From Quercus robur (Eukaryota; Streptophyta; Magnoliopsida; Fagales; Fagaceae), in the NCBI RefSeq assembly GCF_932294415.1, contig NC_065538.1:80675834-80739833 (forward strand): a stretch of 64,000 bases of DNA, in the 5' to 3' direction. Positions 10,328-27,155 of the stretch are shown here, one piece after another. The position numbers were made by a program, and so were the translations under genes. The notes beneath the pieces are model-generated. The model was given only the letters and a program-made list of their open reading frames with translations. It searched no databases and was not told the DNA's origin. Position 1 is the stretch's first letter; the number at the start of each line of letters is the position of its first letter.

Positions 10328-12337
10328 CTAAAAAGACAGCTGCCAAGCTTGCATTACAACCGGCTCCACGCCCTTCTCTGTATCTGCAAACCCCTCATCA
10401 TACAACTTACTCTCACAAGCTTCCAAGGCCGCTCGTAAATCAAAAACTTCCTCGGACAAGGTAGCATTCGAACTTGCTGCTTTGGCTAGCTTCACTTCCA
10501 TTTCATTTTGCTGCGTCACTAGCTCCGCCAACCTTTTCTCAGCTGACGCCCGAGATTTCTCCATGGCAGCAGCCCTCTTTTTAGCAACCTTAGCAGTTTT
10601 CGTTTTCTCCCTAGCTGTTTTGACAGCCTCTTCTCTGCCAACCTTTTCCCAATCAACCTCCTCAGTAAGGTCCTTCACCCTCTCATTCAGGATATGAGCT
10701 AGCTGAGCGGCCTGTTAAAGATGACATTACTTACGCACGGTAGCTCAAAGAAGCAACATATACAGCAATAATAAGAATGCGTGTAAAAAGCAAGTGTACA
10801 AAGAGAGAGAAGTTACTGCGACAATGTGCCATTGGAGTCTTCTCCCTATGGACTCATCGGTCCCATCAGCGAAAGCACTCACGTCCTTGGGCAAAAGGAG
10901 ACCGTGCACCAAGCTTTGGGCAACACGACCCCCTTCTCCTTTCTCCCATGCTCGTACGTTGGCACTAGTCGGGAGGGGCCTGCCATCTAACTCAAATATA
11001 GGTTGTCATAACTACGCTAGTCTAGAGGATGAGGCCATGTTTGTCCCAACCTGGGCTGGGGGCTCTCGAATAGTAACACCCCTAGATGGTTGGTGGGGGG
11101 TTTGAACCTGAGCGTCTCCCAGGCTAGTGAAGGTTAGGTAAGCAACCCGTTGTCTCTTACGAGCCCGCCCAGAAGGAAAAGGAGGTGGAGGATGAGTGGG
11201 AGGAACCGGGACACGCCCTTAGGGTGGCTGCTGCTGAACAGCCTGACTTGCCCCAGGGATAAAACGGCCAACTGTCAAAGTCTTACGGGTCACCATGTCT
11301 TCAAGAATAGAATGCGTCCTGGAAGAGTCACTGGATTCTGCGGCTTCTTGTTCGGCTACCTGAACCGGAGCCTCGAGTTCTGCAGGTAAAACTTCGCATT
11401 GGACAGCCTTGTGAGCACATTCCCGGAGATATCTGGAAGCTGCTTCAGCTGATTTGTCCCTTATAGGCGCGAGTTCATCCAAACAGGTGTATCGCGGGCC
11501 GATGTCTCGGGCTTCACCTACGGTAAAATTGGGAGGAAGAAAGTTCGTGTGTCGAACATCTATGTAGGAGAGGAGAGGACTATCAACAATAAGGGCTTGG
11601 CTGAAGGGTTGCCAAGTGGAGTACACCGGATCTACGCCGAGGATAAGGTGAGATGCACGAAGTTGCCCGTCTCGGTGCACAAAAATTTCGGACCTGAGCA
11701 CAAAGTTCAAGTCCCAAACGTGAATCGTTCTGATGTCCTAAGTAAACACCGAACCGTCTGCAGCAAAAGATGGCGAGTTAGAGTTAGGGTAAATAAAATA
11801 GTTACGAACGAAAGGGATATAATAAATTAAAGATTAGACCAACTTCGCGCCGAGATAAAGGGGGAGGGATACCACCGGAAAACCAATTGCCGTGCACCTG
11901 GACGTATTCCCCAGCAGAGTTCCTATTAGAGTTCGGCAAACATGAAATTAGTCGTACCCTCGTATCTCTAGTCTTTAAATAGTAATTAGATTTCTTCTTT
12001 CCACATAGGTTGTACATGTAGTTTATGTCATGATAATCTAATTGCAAACCAAATGTTTGGTTTAACCTACTCACACAACTCACTACCCAATAAAAGGGGG
12101 AAGTTGGTCGAGACTCAATCCATAGTATCTAAGGGTATTAAGTAAAAGTGGGTCTATAGGAAACCTAACCCCGCCCTCTAGAATAGACATCAACGAGAAA
12201 AAGGCCGTGTCTTCCCCTTTGTGGAGAGCAATCTTGCTTTCATGGCAATACGCCATCTCCACATCATTGGGGATGCTATAGTTTTGCCTAAAAGCGGCTA
12301 AGGGCGCTCCGGCATTCAAAAGATAAGCAAAACTCAT
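10328..12337 (-). pseudogene. Antisense gene of Tat element 1, broken
   Basis: On the strand opposite to gag-pol, frames follow one another from 12337 down to 10328. The first (12337-12083) has FRQNYSIPNDVEMAY and SLMSILEGGVRFPIDP. The second (12083-11802) has LQLDYHDINYMYNLCGKKK and VRLISCLPNSNRN. A splice-acceptor-like CTGCAG at 11763-11758 is followed by the next part, with VLRSEIFVHRDGQLRASHLI (ORF 11710-11219). A lysine/glutamate-rich coiled-coil C-terminus follows (10678-10328, with KRAAAMEKSRASAEKRLAEL). It is homologous segment by segment to the open antisense gene at 62914-64000 in a different Tat family. The protein resembles the plant 'putative gypsy-type transposon' family (from memory); its function is not established. 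A frameshift near 12083 and an in-frame TAG shortly after the acceptor break it. Confidence 0.75.
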
Positions 12338-12820
12338 CCTAAAGCCTAAGAATCAGAAAGAACTCTGGGAAAAGAAATAAAATCAAAGGAAAGGGGAAGA
12401 AGACTTACTTTTGGCTCTAAGGGAGAAGAGGATTCTGGGTTTATGGACAAGTACACAAGTGAATGCTCGGCAGAGAGAAATTTCAGAGGAACAAAGAATG
12501 AAAAGTGAGAAGATGGATTATGATGAACTATTTATAGAAACGAAGGGAAATGAGCATCAGTTAATGAGAAATAATTGGTATTAATTAGTAATGAAGTAAA
12601 AAGGAGTGGCCTTAGAAATACCCAGAGCAACCAACATGCGTGCCTCGGTTTGTGAACCGACAGGTAATAATGACGGCAGAACCAGAAGGTCTGAAGCAAC
12701 GCGCCTTTTGAGAAACACATTAATGGACCACTGTAACCGCCCAAAACGCATCCGTTGGATTTCTCGGGTGAACTGCTGCCTCTTTGGCTCCTTGATTCGT
12801 CCTCGGGAGTCATGAACAAA
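12338..12820. other. Antisense-gene leader region of Tat element 1
   Basis: This is the stretch between the polypurine tract and the antisense start. It would act as the promoter and leader of the antisense gene. No coding frame in it is conserved in the second Tat family. Confidence 0.4.
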
Positions 12821-12835
12821 TCAATGGGGGGCTAT
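12821..12835 (+). other. Polypurine tract of Tat element 1
   Basis: TCAATGGGGGGCTAT lies immediately before the 3' LTR. The second Tat family has an equivalent GAGGGGCTAT just outside its LTR (about 62452-62462, minus). This is the usual primer for plus-strand DNA synthesis. Confidence 0.8.
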
Positions 12836-13460
12836 TGTACGGCACCTAACATCCAAGTCCATTTGGGCCTTGGGCCATGGATTAATAATATGGGCTAGGG
12901 GTCCAACCTCCGCACCGCTAAGGATCCCGTCCCAAGCCCACAATAACTATGAGTCTAAGCTGGGTGTTGTCCGAATACTTGAAAAGTGGACTACGGGTGC
13001 CCCACTCACATACTGCTCGGAAAATCATCCCTGGATGATATACACATGCTCGGTCATATCGCCATTTGAGTGCTCGGCAGAACCCTATGAAACTCTGCTG
13101 CCAAACACACTTGCTGCAGAGGGAACCATTTCCAAAGCCACTCATACCTAAACATCCACTTAAATTTATCAACATTGGACCTCTCTTTGCACTAGTTAAA
13201 AAGATAATGATGATCTCCCTATTAACAATGGGCTATAAATAGGAGAAACTAAAGAATGGAAAGGGGATGCAATTTTGTGGGAAGAAAAGAGAGAGAAAAA
13301 GAGGGTCTGAAAGGAAGAAACATAGAGAAAGAGAGAAAAGTGATCTCATTGAGTCTCTAAGCCTAGAACAACCCAAAGTAGGATATTTAGACCCACCATA
13401 CAAATAATTTATGAGCCCAAGTAGCGGTTTGGCCCAGTAAACCCATCTTTGGTGCGCACA
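12836..13460 (+). repeat. 3' LTR of Tat element 1
   Basis: This 625-bp copy matches the LTR at 2914-3538. It has the same length and about 35 hand-counted differences. TATA-like CTATAAATAG is at 13243-13252. Transcript polyadenylation of the element would normally occur here. Confidence 0.93.
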
Positions 13461-14101
13461 GTAGCATAAAACAAAATTAAGTTAAAGGAAAACTGTCTCT
13501 AGTCAATAGAAAAAGTATGATTTACTTTTAGAGATTGTTTTCCACTAAATTTTTTTTGAAATCAACTCTATTTCATAGCAAACTAAATAATGGAAATTAG
13601 AATATTGTTTTTTTTTTTTTTTTTTTTTTTAAAAAAACTCATTTAACGTTAATACCAAACATAGAAAAATGACATAGTCTTATAGAAAATAATTTTTGAA
13701 AATTACTTATTTTCTAGATAAGATTGTCCCTGAAACAAATAGAATACTAAAAATAAAAGTCAAATTCATTCATGATAAATATTTTTACTTTCTTTTGTAA
13801 AAAGGATTGAACTATACTTCTACCTCTAAAATATACTAATAAATTCCAGTTTGGTGCTTAGATTTTGTAAAATTTCCATTTTTCCTTAAAATTTTTAGGT
13901 TTTAATTGATAGCACAATTTGGCAACAAAACTTAACGTTGCAGATTGTCTCAGCATTTCTCATGTCATCAATTGCAATACTCCAAATTTAAATTTTAAAA
14001 GAAAACTTTAGAACTTTATAATAAAATCTAATGATCGATCAAACATGCATTGTAGTCCTCAACTATATATGAAAATGTAGTTCAACTAGTAAGTGCAGAC
14101 T
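13461..14101. other. Downstream flank of the 14.1-kb SRLK
   Basis: A/T-rich non-coding DNA, with a T-tract at about 13602-13630. It would contain the 3' UTR and polyadenylation region of the minus-strand SRLK. No gene seen. Confidence 0.5.
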
Positions 14102-19224
<5,123 letters not shown>

Positions 19225-19371
19225 TACTAGTGAGGTTGTAAGATCGGTCCCTTTGGTAAGTGGAAAAAGAGGTTGGTGTAGATAAGGCTTTGATGCATGT
19301 AACGTATGAATGAGTTGGCTTGCATGTTTGTCTTTTTTGATGCATGTAACGTATTTCAGCTTTCCATTCAT

Positions 19372-19494
19372 ACTTTACAACATATCGATTTCCTCGTGAA
19401 CTATGTTCTTCTCAAAGATTGGCCCATCAGTTGACCAACTTTTTACTTTGTCAGATATTTTGTTTCAATTATATCCGTCTACTGCACTCAGAGT

Positions 19495-19540
<46 letters not shown>

Positions 19541-20000
19541 AAAAGGGTGAAGATTATTTTTTTTTTTTTTGGAGAAGAAAAAGGGAGAAGATTTAAACCT
19601 AAGTGTTTCTATTGGAAATATAATGAGATTCCAATTAAATTTTAAACCTCTTGACTCTAGATTTCATCTAATACTTTTTTAACAGGAAATGTACGATTTT
19701 AAGTTTAAGTTTTTAACCGACGAAATTAAAAGTTAGTTAAGAAAAAGTATTTTTTTTTTTTTTCATACTTACGTTAGTTCTTATAAATGTGTGACAAATT
19801 TTGGAATCAAAACATATAATCAATAAATTTGTGTTAGGATTAAATGTGGGTCAAAAGCTCTTCAATCAATATCATGATTTGATGAGTTTTTTTCCCGTAT
19901 CTTTTATATTAACTACTAAGGTCCCCTGCAATTCATTGCACATTAAAATATATATATATTTTACAACAACATCAAAGTCTTAGTCCCTCATTTTTTGAGT
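19372..20000. other. SRLK upstream region with long T-tract
   Basis: Minus-strand promoter side of the 14.1-19.2 kb gene. It contains an uninterrupted T-run of about 41 bases at 19496-19536 and a second at about 19557-19570. The frame 19403-19645 is a phenylalanine run from this tract. No gene seen. Confidence 0.5.
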
Positions 20001-20159
20001 CGATTATGGATCCTCGACAAGATTAGTTAGGGTTAGTAACGTATATATTTTTTTCCTCTATTTTATTCTATCCGAAGTCATAGTCTCTGTTACTTCCTTA
20101 ATTCGTATGTATTTTTTAACTATCTACTTCTACTAATGTTATTTTTGGTTTTCCTCTAC

Positions 20160-20960
20160 CTTTTTCATTCTCTCAACTTGAACAATTTCACTCTTTCAAC
20201 TAATTGCCATATCCACAGCATTTGACCAAATCATCTCAAGCAACTTTCACTCATATTTTCATCTAGAAGAGCCACCCCTATCATTAAGCATATTTTCTCA
20301 ATTTGAATCATATCTTTTTGTGTGTTTCCACTTATTCGTCTTAATATCTTTCCTTTAAGCTATACTTATTTTGTGAAAATGTTGATTCTTAATTGCCCAA
20401 TATTCAATACCATAGAGCAGAGCTAGTCTTATAACAATCTTATAAAATTCTCCTTTTAACTTAATAGGGAATCTATGATCGCACAATACTCTCAATGCAC
20501 TTCTCCATTTCATCCACCCTGCTTTTATTATTTTATAATTCACATCCTCTTCGATCTCTCTATCTTTATGGATTATTAGTCCAAGATAAAGAAAGTTCTA
20601 CCTCTTTTTGTATCTCTTGACCATCAATTCTTACCATCCCTTAATATTTGTTTCCACTTTTACTAAATTTCATTCCATTTACTTTGTTTTATTCCTACTT
20701 ATTTGAATGCCTTTGGAGAGCATCACGACAAAGATATGCACTTAATCTAATCCATACCAATGGAAAACCTCTTAAATCGATCTAGTTAGCTCATACATCA
20801 CTAATGGAAAGAGATATGCTCTCAATGCTTATCATTGAAAACCTATAGTGATAGGAAACTCAATTTAAATTTTACCCACTTGCTCTCACACTAGTTACAA
20901 CAGTATCATTCATACCCTTAACGAACTTAATATACTTTAGAGGAACTCAATACATAAATA
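20160..20960 (-). mobile_element. RTE-type LINE relic (reverse transcriptase end)
   Basis: The minus frame 20543-20355 reads AGWMKWRSALRVLCDHRFPI then KLKGEFYKIVIRLALLYGIE. This matches the end of plant RTE-clade reverse transcriptase. Further upstream on the minus strand, about 20930-20700, decayed frames give VPLKYIKFVKGMNDTVVTSV, an RT block that precedes it in this clade. Many stops and frameshifts are present and only the 3' half is visible. Confidence 0.7.
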
Positions 20961-21088
20961 AGGACTCTATTATTTGCTTTTTTTTTTATGTCAATAAAAA
21001 CCATTTATAGTGTTGTAATGTTTAGGAAATCGACTTAAATTATATTATATGTTATCATAAAAAGAGGAAATATTGCCAGAATTGATAT

Positions 21089-21843
21089 TGTGGGGGCCAC
21101 TTAATTAGGAAGTATTGTTAAAAGCGGTGTTAACTGGGCCTATGACCCTATCCGAGGACGGTAGACCATCCGAGGAGGTCCAAATAAAGCTGAGTAGAAT
21201 AAAGTTAAGAGAGGAGTAGAGGCAATGTAAGATGGGTCCAATAAGTATCCGATGGCAAAAGTATTCTCGGCAACATGTGTTTGAGGTGAATCTGAGCGCC
21301 TTATCATCACGGACTTACTTTGGGGCTACGTCACAGCTGAAGGTAGGACATTGGACTAGAGATAAGGGTAAAAAGGCAGACAAATATCTTCAAAAGCTGC
21401 AACCTCCACATTAATTGCCTCTCAACCAACTCTCTGGCCGCATTAATGTGGAAGTGATGCCTGAACAGTGATCAAGCAGCCTTACAGCTACTGGTTGATG
21501 GTTCCAGGAAATGTTGGATGGGACAGGAAGGATTCCCCCTAATCTAGCATACACGTGTGTGGTAATGATGACACGAAGATTGCAGTATATAACCTGGAAG
21601 AATGCACTGAAAGAAAGAAAAAAAAAGGGAGATACAATTTATGTCTTGAAGAAAACCTTATAAAAAAATCACTGAGTTTGTTCCGAGGATAAGCTCAATA
21701 ATCTTGTTTGTGTCATATCATCTTGAATCATTAAGTTTAATCATTTTCCTTCTGGGATTAATCTAGTTCTTCTATCCACGCTCTACAAATTTATTGTTTG
21801 GGCCGTTAACGTTTGAGCCCAATCCGGTTTTGGGGTCAATACA
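21089..21843 (+). repeat. Solo LTR, Tat family 2
   Basis: The stretch starting TGTGGGGGCCACTTAATTAG aligns along most of its length with the reverse complement of 61801-62451. Shared blocks include ATTAATTGCCTCTCAACCAA, GTTGGATGGGACAGGAAGG and a TATA-like GCAGTATATAAC (about 21592-21604). No primer-binding site, gag or pol follows, so this is a solo LTR. The right border, near TCAATACA at 21843, is uncertain because I found no target duplication. Confidence 0.7.
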
Positions 21844-22085
21844 ATTTCAATCCTTACATATATAATTAAGAATATGGATATTTTTTTATTCATTAGTACG
21901 AGGAGTGGTGACCCCTATTAAGCTTAAGCGCCATTCATTGCTATCCTATACGCGATGATGGCTCCATATAGTTAGAAATTGGTATATAGTTCTAGGTAAA
22001 TATTGGAACTATTGAGGTATTTATTGAGCACTATATCAGTTGCTTTAGTATCCAATCAAAAAAATAAATAAATAAAATTGCTTAA

Positions 22086-22159
<74 letters not shown>

Positions 22160-22221
22160 TTCACTAATTTAAGCTCACAATTATTTTTTGTATTATTATG
22201 TTATTATATTTTCTTGACTTT

Positions 22222-22252
<31 letters not shown>

Positions 22253-22960
22253 GCCAAAGTAACTCAATTTTAGAAAGCATGTCATATTTCAAATAATTGA
22301 TACTCCACCTATAAATAATTTATATATGAAAATAAATCCATTTTCCTCATTAAAACTTGTTAGGTTCTAAGACTTTAGGAACTAAATGTATTAGAACTTC
22401 AATTTGTAATGTGTTGGCAAACCATGATCAAAACTTAGAGTCTAGATTTAGGCTGTTCAAAGTGTGTTTATTTGTAAAATTGGAATCGAGTAATTGCAAG
22501 ATTTATTTGTATAAATCTGCAAGCCTTGATCGATCGAACCTAGTGTAGATTAATTTTCTGCAAAATTTTCCAACTCAGCCAAAGTCTGGTTTGATGTGTA
22601 GGGTTTTATTTTTTTTTTTTCCAAGTATAAAAGGAAAAACCTTAGCTACGTTTTAGAAGTCTTTGATATGTTGTGTGTTCAATCTCTTGTGAGATCTAAA
22701 TGTGTATACCTTCATACACACTTAGGGTTATTAAGATTCATGTCAAGAACTTGGTGATCGCTTTAGTTGCTGCATAAAAAATTTAAAGAAGATCTGAAAC
22801 CTTTGAGTGAAGTCTCAAAGTTACAAGTGGGAGTACTTGCGGTTGCAGATGATCAAGGAAAGAAGTAATCCATGGACTCGGAGCTGTCACATGGTTGTGG
22901 TAGTAAGTTTTCTAGTCAAGCTAGCAATTGGATGTTAGTGGTCTAAGTCTTATTGTACAA
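21844..22960. other. Intergenic, A/T-rich
   Basis: Contains a (TA)n microsatellite at 22098-22155 and a T-tract at about 22227-22252. The remainder is unrecognised non-coding DNA; the frame 22357-22548 has no familiar motif. Confidence 0.5.
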
Positions 22961-22974
22961 ACTTCAATTCTTTT

Positions 22975-24450
22975 TGTCACGCCCCGAACCCAACTATAAA
23001 GATAGGCACATGACAACTGCTGCATGCTTATAAAGTAAGCACCCTACAAGTTTGCAAGACCTTCGTAGCAACTAAAATTTATCCTCAAAAATTAAATTAA
23101 ATAAATCCAAAATAGCTCAACAATTTCTTTATGAATAGATCTCCAATAATTTAATAGAAACAAAATCCAAACCTCATGTACATAATGCCAATTGGCCAAT
23201 AAATATAAAACTATTAGAAGACCATCCAATCCCAAAATCACTAAACTTCTTTTCCTACTCACAACACAACATCAAAACTCCCAAAACTTGCTATTCTTCC
23301 CAATCTGAAATTGAAGGGGAAAAGGGGCTGAGCTGACAACTCAATAAGTAACCAAAATCCTAATAAGTTATATCAAGCAATAGATCTGTAAAGGAAAAGA
23401 TGTAATATGTGTTTTCAAAGTTATAATATACTATATATTTTCAAAATAATTGAAGCAGTTTTGTAGTCTTAAAATAATAAGTTTTACATAGATCACATAC
23501 TTTAATCTTACAAATATATCTTAGATGGTTAAGAAAATTGTCAGTTTTCCATAAATCAATAACACATAAGCAGTTTTAATGACTCAAAATAGTTCAAATA
23601 CCCAAACATTTCCAAATTCACATATGTAGTTTTAAGGACTCAAAATAGTTCAAATATTCAAACATAATTCATATTCTTAACAATCTTATGACTATGGTCA
23701 TGCTATATCCCTGTGACTGGACATCAGAGTACCAATGAATAACCCCTATTGGTTTGGATATTAGAGTACTAATGAATAACCCCCATTGTTTTTGGTATCA
23801 GAATACCAATGAATAACCCTCATTGGCTGGGTATCAGAGCATCAATGAATAACCCTCATTGGTTTAGGTATTAGAGTACCAATGAATAACCCCCATTAGC
23901 TAGGTATTAAAATAAATTCATAGTCAGATTGTTCATAATCTTATATATGAAATCATATTTTCTAACAAAAATATATCTTATTCAAGCATGTATATAAAGA
24001 TCATATACTTAGTATTAAAATATATTTGTAAAAATCCTTTACTTGAAATTAGTAATACAATAGAAATAAAAATTCTCACAATTATAAACAATTTTCAGTA
24101 GTTAAAAATATATTAATATAAGCAAAATAAAACCCAATTAAGATAAGGTTACTTACCTCCAAAAGCTATTCCAAAAGAAATTTTTCCTTAACAATTCCTC
24201 TAAAATCTTTAGATATCACTTAGAACAATTTTCAAATATTCTTACTCAATAATCAAATAATTTAAGGACTTATAGTGGTACCCAGCCAGAAAGAAAGACT
24301 ACTAAAAATATCCAATAACTATCCACCATCTCTTCAATCATGTCAGGGTTAGCCCCCTTCCCAAAACTCTTTCTCTATAGTATGACCTCCTCTGGTAGTG
24401 TGCCACTAACGTGGCCTTATTGTCCAAGGGTGTGACCTAAACCACCTACA
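22975..24450. repeat. Unclassified repeat with a 37-bp tandem array
   Basis: The segment opens with GTCACGCCCCGAACCCAACT, an end I recall as recurrent in plant repeats (unverified). It has no coding frame. At 23721-23912 there are five units of 36-37 bp, spaced at 23731, 23768, 23805, 23841 and 23878, each with RYCAATGAATAACCCYCATT. The array is diverged at about one base in eight. The class of the host element is unknown. Confidence 0.5.
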
Positions 24451-25137
24451 TAAATAAATATGTCATCGAAAAGAAAAAAATGCAATTACAAAATAAAATA
24501 ACTTCAGATTCACCTTTTATAAACTTTTTATTTATATAAAGTTAAAATCATTAACTTTATTCTTCTTCATGGATTTTTATATATAAACTTATATATTTAA
24601 GTTACCAAGGTAAATATTTATTCATTTAGCTTTTCTAACTTTCCAAAAATTATATAAACTTTCCCTCTGTTCTAGGGCCCAAAAATGATGCCAACCATGG
24701 GTACTGAGCACATTTGTGGTTTACTAGTTTCTAAACTTTTTATTTATTTAAGTTATTAACATAAATGTTTATTAAGATAAATATTTATTAAGAAAGAATG
24801 TTAAGGTTTTAACAAAGGACTCCAATTCAAAATTTTGATTCACCAGTTCTATTTTAATTGTTATAATTTTAATTTTCATGTAAGTTGGCATGAACTAGTC
24901 AGAATTGATGGCAAATATATTCTAATGCGGTAGTCATTAGCTACATCGTAATTCAAACATGGACTAACTCATTTTCATATGATTCATATGTTAAATGTTT
25001 AGCTCTTAAAGGTATTGAGAAATATAAAAAGGTTAAAAAGTTCAACAGGAAAATGCATGTGTGAATGTGTGCAAGTATCAGTGTTGACCTTTTAGCATTG
25101 CTTCTGGGAAGTTGTTTTATATACTGGGGACTGAAAA
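24451..25137. other. Intergenic, part of a degenerate duplication
   Basis: 24440-24650 is recognisably similar to 26870-27040 (both contain an AATAAATATGYCATC block). The rest is A/T-rich with no gene. It leads into the kinase relic. Confidence 0.4.
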
Positions 25138-25582
25138 AACAGAAAGCTTATCAAGCTAAAGGAAAAGTTATTTGAGAGAAATGGTGGCTTACTATTACTA
25201 AAGAAACTATCTAATCATCAAGGTTTTGTGTAGACAACCAAAATTTATAGTTTAGCAGAAGAGCCTGAAAAGGTCACCACCAACTATAATGAGAGTAGAT
25301 TCCTTGGACAAGGAGGCTATGGTACAGTCTATACAGGAATATTACCAGATAACATTGTGATTGCTATTAAGAAGTCCAAAATTGATAGTTAGCGTCAAGC
25401 TAAACAATTCATAAATGAGATAACTGTGCTTACTCAAATTATAAATCGGAATGTAGTTAAGCTATCAGGTTGTTGTCTAGAAACAGAACTACCATTACTA
25501 GTTTATGAATTCATCACAAATGGGACTCTTTCTGATCTCATTCATGATAAAGGGCAATCATTCTTACTTTCATGGGAAAAAC
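25138..25582 (+). pseudogene. Wall-associated-kinase-like kinase relic
   Basis: The plus strand reads LIKLKEKLFERNGGLLLLKK, a juxtamembrane block typical of WAK-like kinases. After a stop come [40 protein letters not shown] (glycine loop and catalytic lysine), another stop, then [20 protein letters not shown] and [20 protein letters not shown]. It ends after SWEKH, well before the catalytic loop. Two in-frame TAG codons and the truncation make it a relic. It is a different kinase family from the SRLKs, and no other part of a WAK gene was seen nearby. Confidence 0.8.
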
Positions 25583-27116
25583 ATTTTTATTAACATAAAT
25601 GTTTATTTATTTAGCTATTTTATGTTCCTATAAAATTATTAATTTTTTCATTTAGAATGCTTGTTTGTGTAAATGCATATGTTAATGTTTATGTCTATGC
25701 ATATGTGTATGTTTGCATGTGCACTGCCTAATAATTTGTTAAAAAATTCATATTTTGCAAATTTCACCACTGGATTACATGTTTTATGTATTTTTAACAC
25801 GCATGATAATGGTGATGTCAATCAAATATTAATTATCATTCAATCCATAAACTCATTTTTATAAACTATTTTAAACTACAAAAACTTGAATTTAAACAAT
25901 TGATTGATGAGATGACTATTGATCTTTGATCATCTTGAAATTTTGCAAGTATAGAGAATCTACGAAAATAATATAATCCAACAGCAGATTTATTTGTCAA
26001 AATTCACATATAATTATAAAATATTGAATTACGAAACATTACTTAAATTACCAAGTGTAATTTAAACCTAATATATATACTACTACTACTGGTAAGTTGC
26101 CGTCACATTAACACTAATTAGATAATTATTATAAAAAGTAGTGTACTTTCCTTTAAGGAATTGAAAAGAATCCATCTTTTATACAAAAACTAGATTCTAG
26201 GTGCATTGTTGACATCTTCTACACGCATTTTCATGCTTACTAAGCAATTTCAAAAATAAAAAAAAAATACTTGCATTGTAGAAAAAGGAGATGTTTCCTA
26301 GCAATGCAAATGCCAAACTTTAGGTTGGTATGATAATTTTTTTTTTTTTTTTTTTTTATATTGGTATTTATCTTTCGTATTTCCTCAACCAAAAAATATT
26401 TTTAAAAATCAAATTTTAATCAAAGCAATGCAAATGCCTATAGCGACACATATTATTGATGCCAACCATTAGTATTGGGCACATTTGGGGTTTCTACACT
26501 CCGACAATTTTTTGTGAAGTTTTGGTTATATATAATAAGTATACAATTGAGCAAAATACCTAAAAATTTTCCAACATATATAATTTTCTTTCTAATTCCT
26601 ATATAGGTATGGTTAGCTAATAGGTCTATATAGAATATTAAAAATTGGAAGTTTTATATTTCAAAAGTAACAACTAATAAAAAAAAATAAAATCATGACT
26701 TTAGGGGTGACTATGTCTATAAGACCTGGAAAAAAATCTAAAAAAGTACCCAATTATTTTCAATAAATACCTAATAATTTTTCATTATAAATTGATTTAA
26801 TAAATAAATGAAATTTCATAAAATTGTGATTTGTAAAAAATCCAAACATTAATTCAATTGTCACATGTACACCACCCAAGAAAATAAATATGCCATCCAA
26901 AATAAAAATGCGCAAATAAAAAATAAAATAATTCTAGAGTTACCTTGTAAAACTCATTAATTTTGCTCTTCGTAAATTTTTGTATCTAAAATTTCAAATT
27001 TAAGTTATTAATGTAAATACTTATTCATTTAGCTATTTATGTTTCTATATAATTATTAATTGTTGAATTTATTATGTTAGTTTGATTATGCAAATGTTAA
27101 TATTATGTTTATGTTG

Positions 27117-27155
<39 letters not shown>

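Larger units (their letters stand above)
2914..13460 (+). mobile_element. Ty3/gypsy LTR retrotransposon, Tat lineage, decayed
   Basis: The two 625-bp LTRs start TGTACGGCACC and end GCACA. A candidate primer-binding site follows the 5' LTR and a polypurine tract precedes the 3' LTR. In order the interior holds gag, aspartic protease, reverse transcriptase, RNase H, a second RNase H, integrase, a 70-bp tandem array and an antisense gene. A second RNase H plus extra sequence between integrase and the 3' LTR is characteristic of the Tat lineage. Flanks GTAGT (2909-2913) and GTAGC (13461-13465) look like a 5-bp target duplication with one mismatch. By hand count the LTRs differ at about 35 of 625 positions, mostly transitions, so insertion is old. 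Every coding domain carries stops or frameshifts, so this copy cannot move by itself. Confidence 0.92.

Noticed and set aside
10065-10331. Plus-strand frame near the Tat antisense gene
   Set aside because: No resemblance to gag-pol domains and not matched in the second Tat family; likely a shadow of the antisense gene's 3' region.
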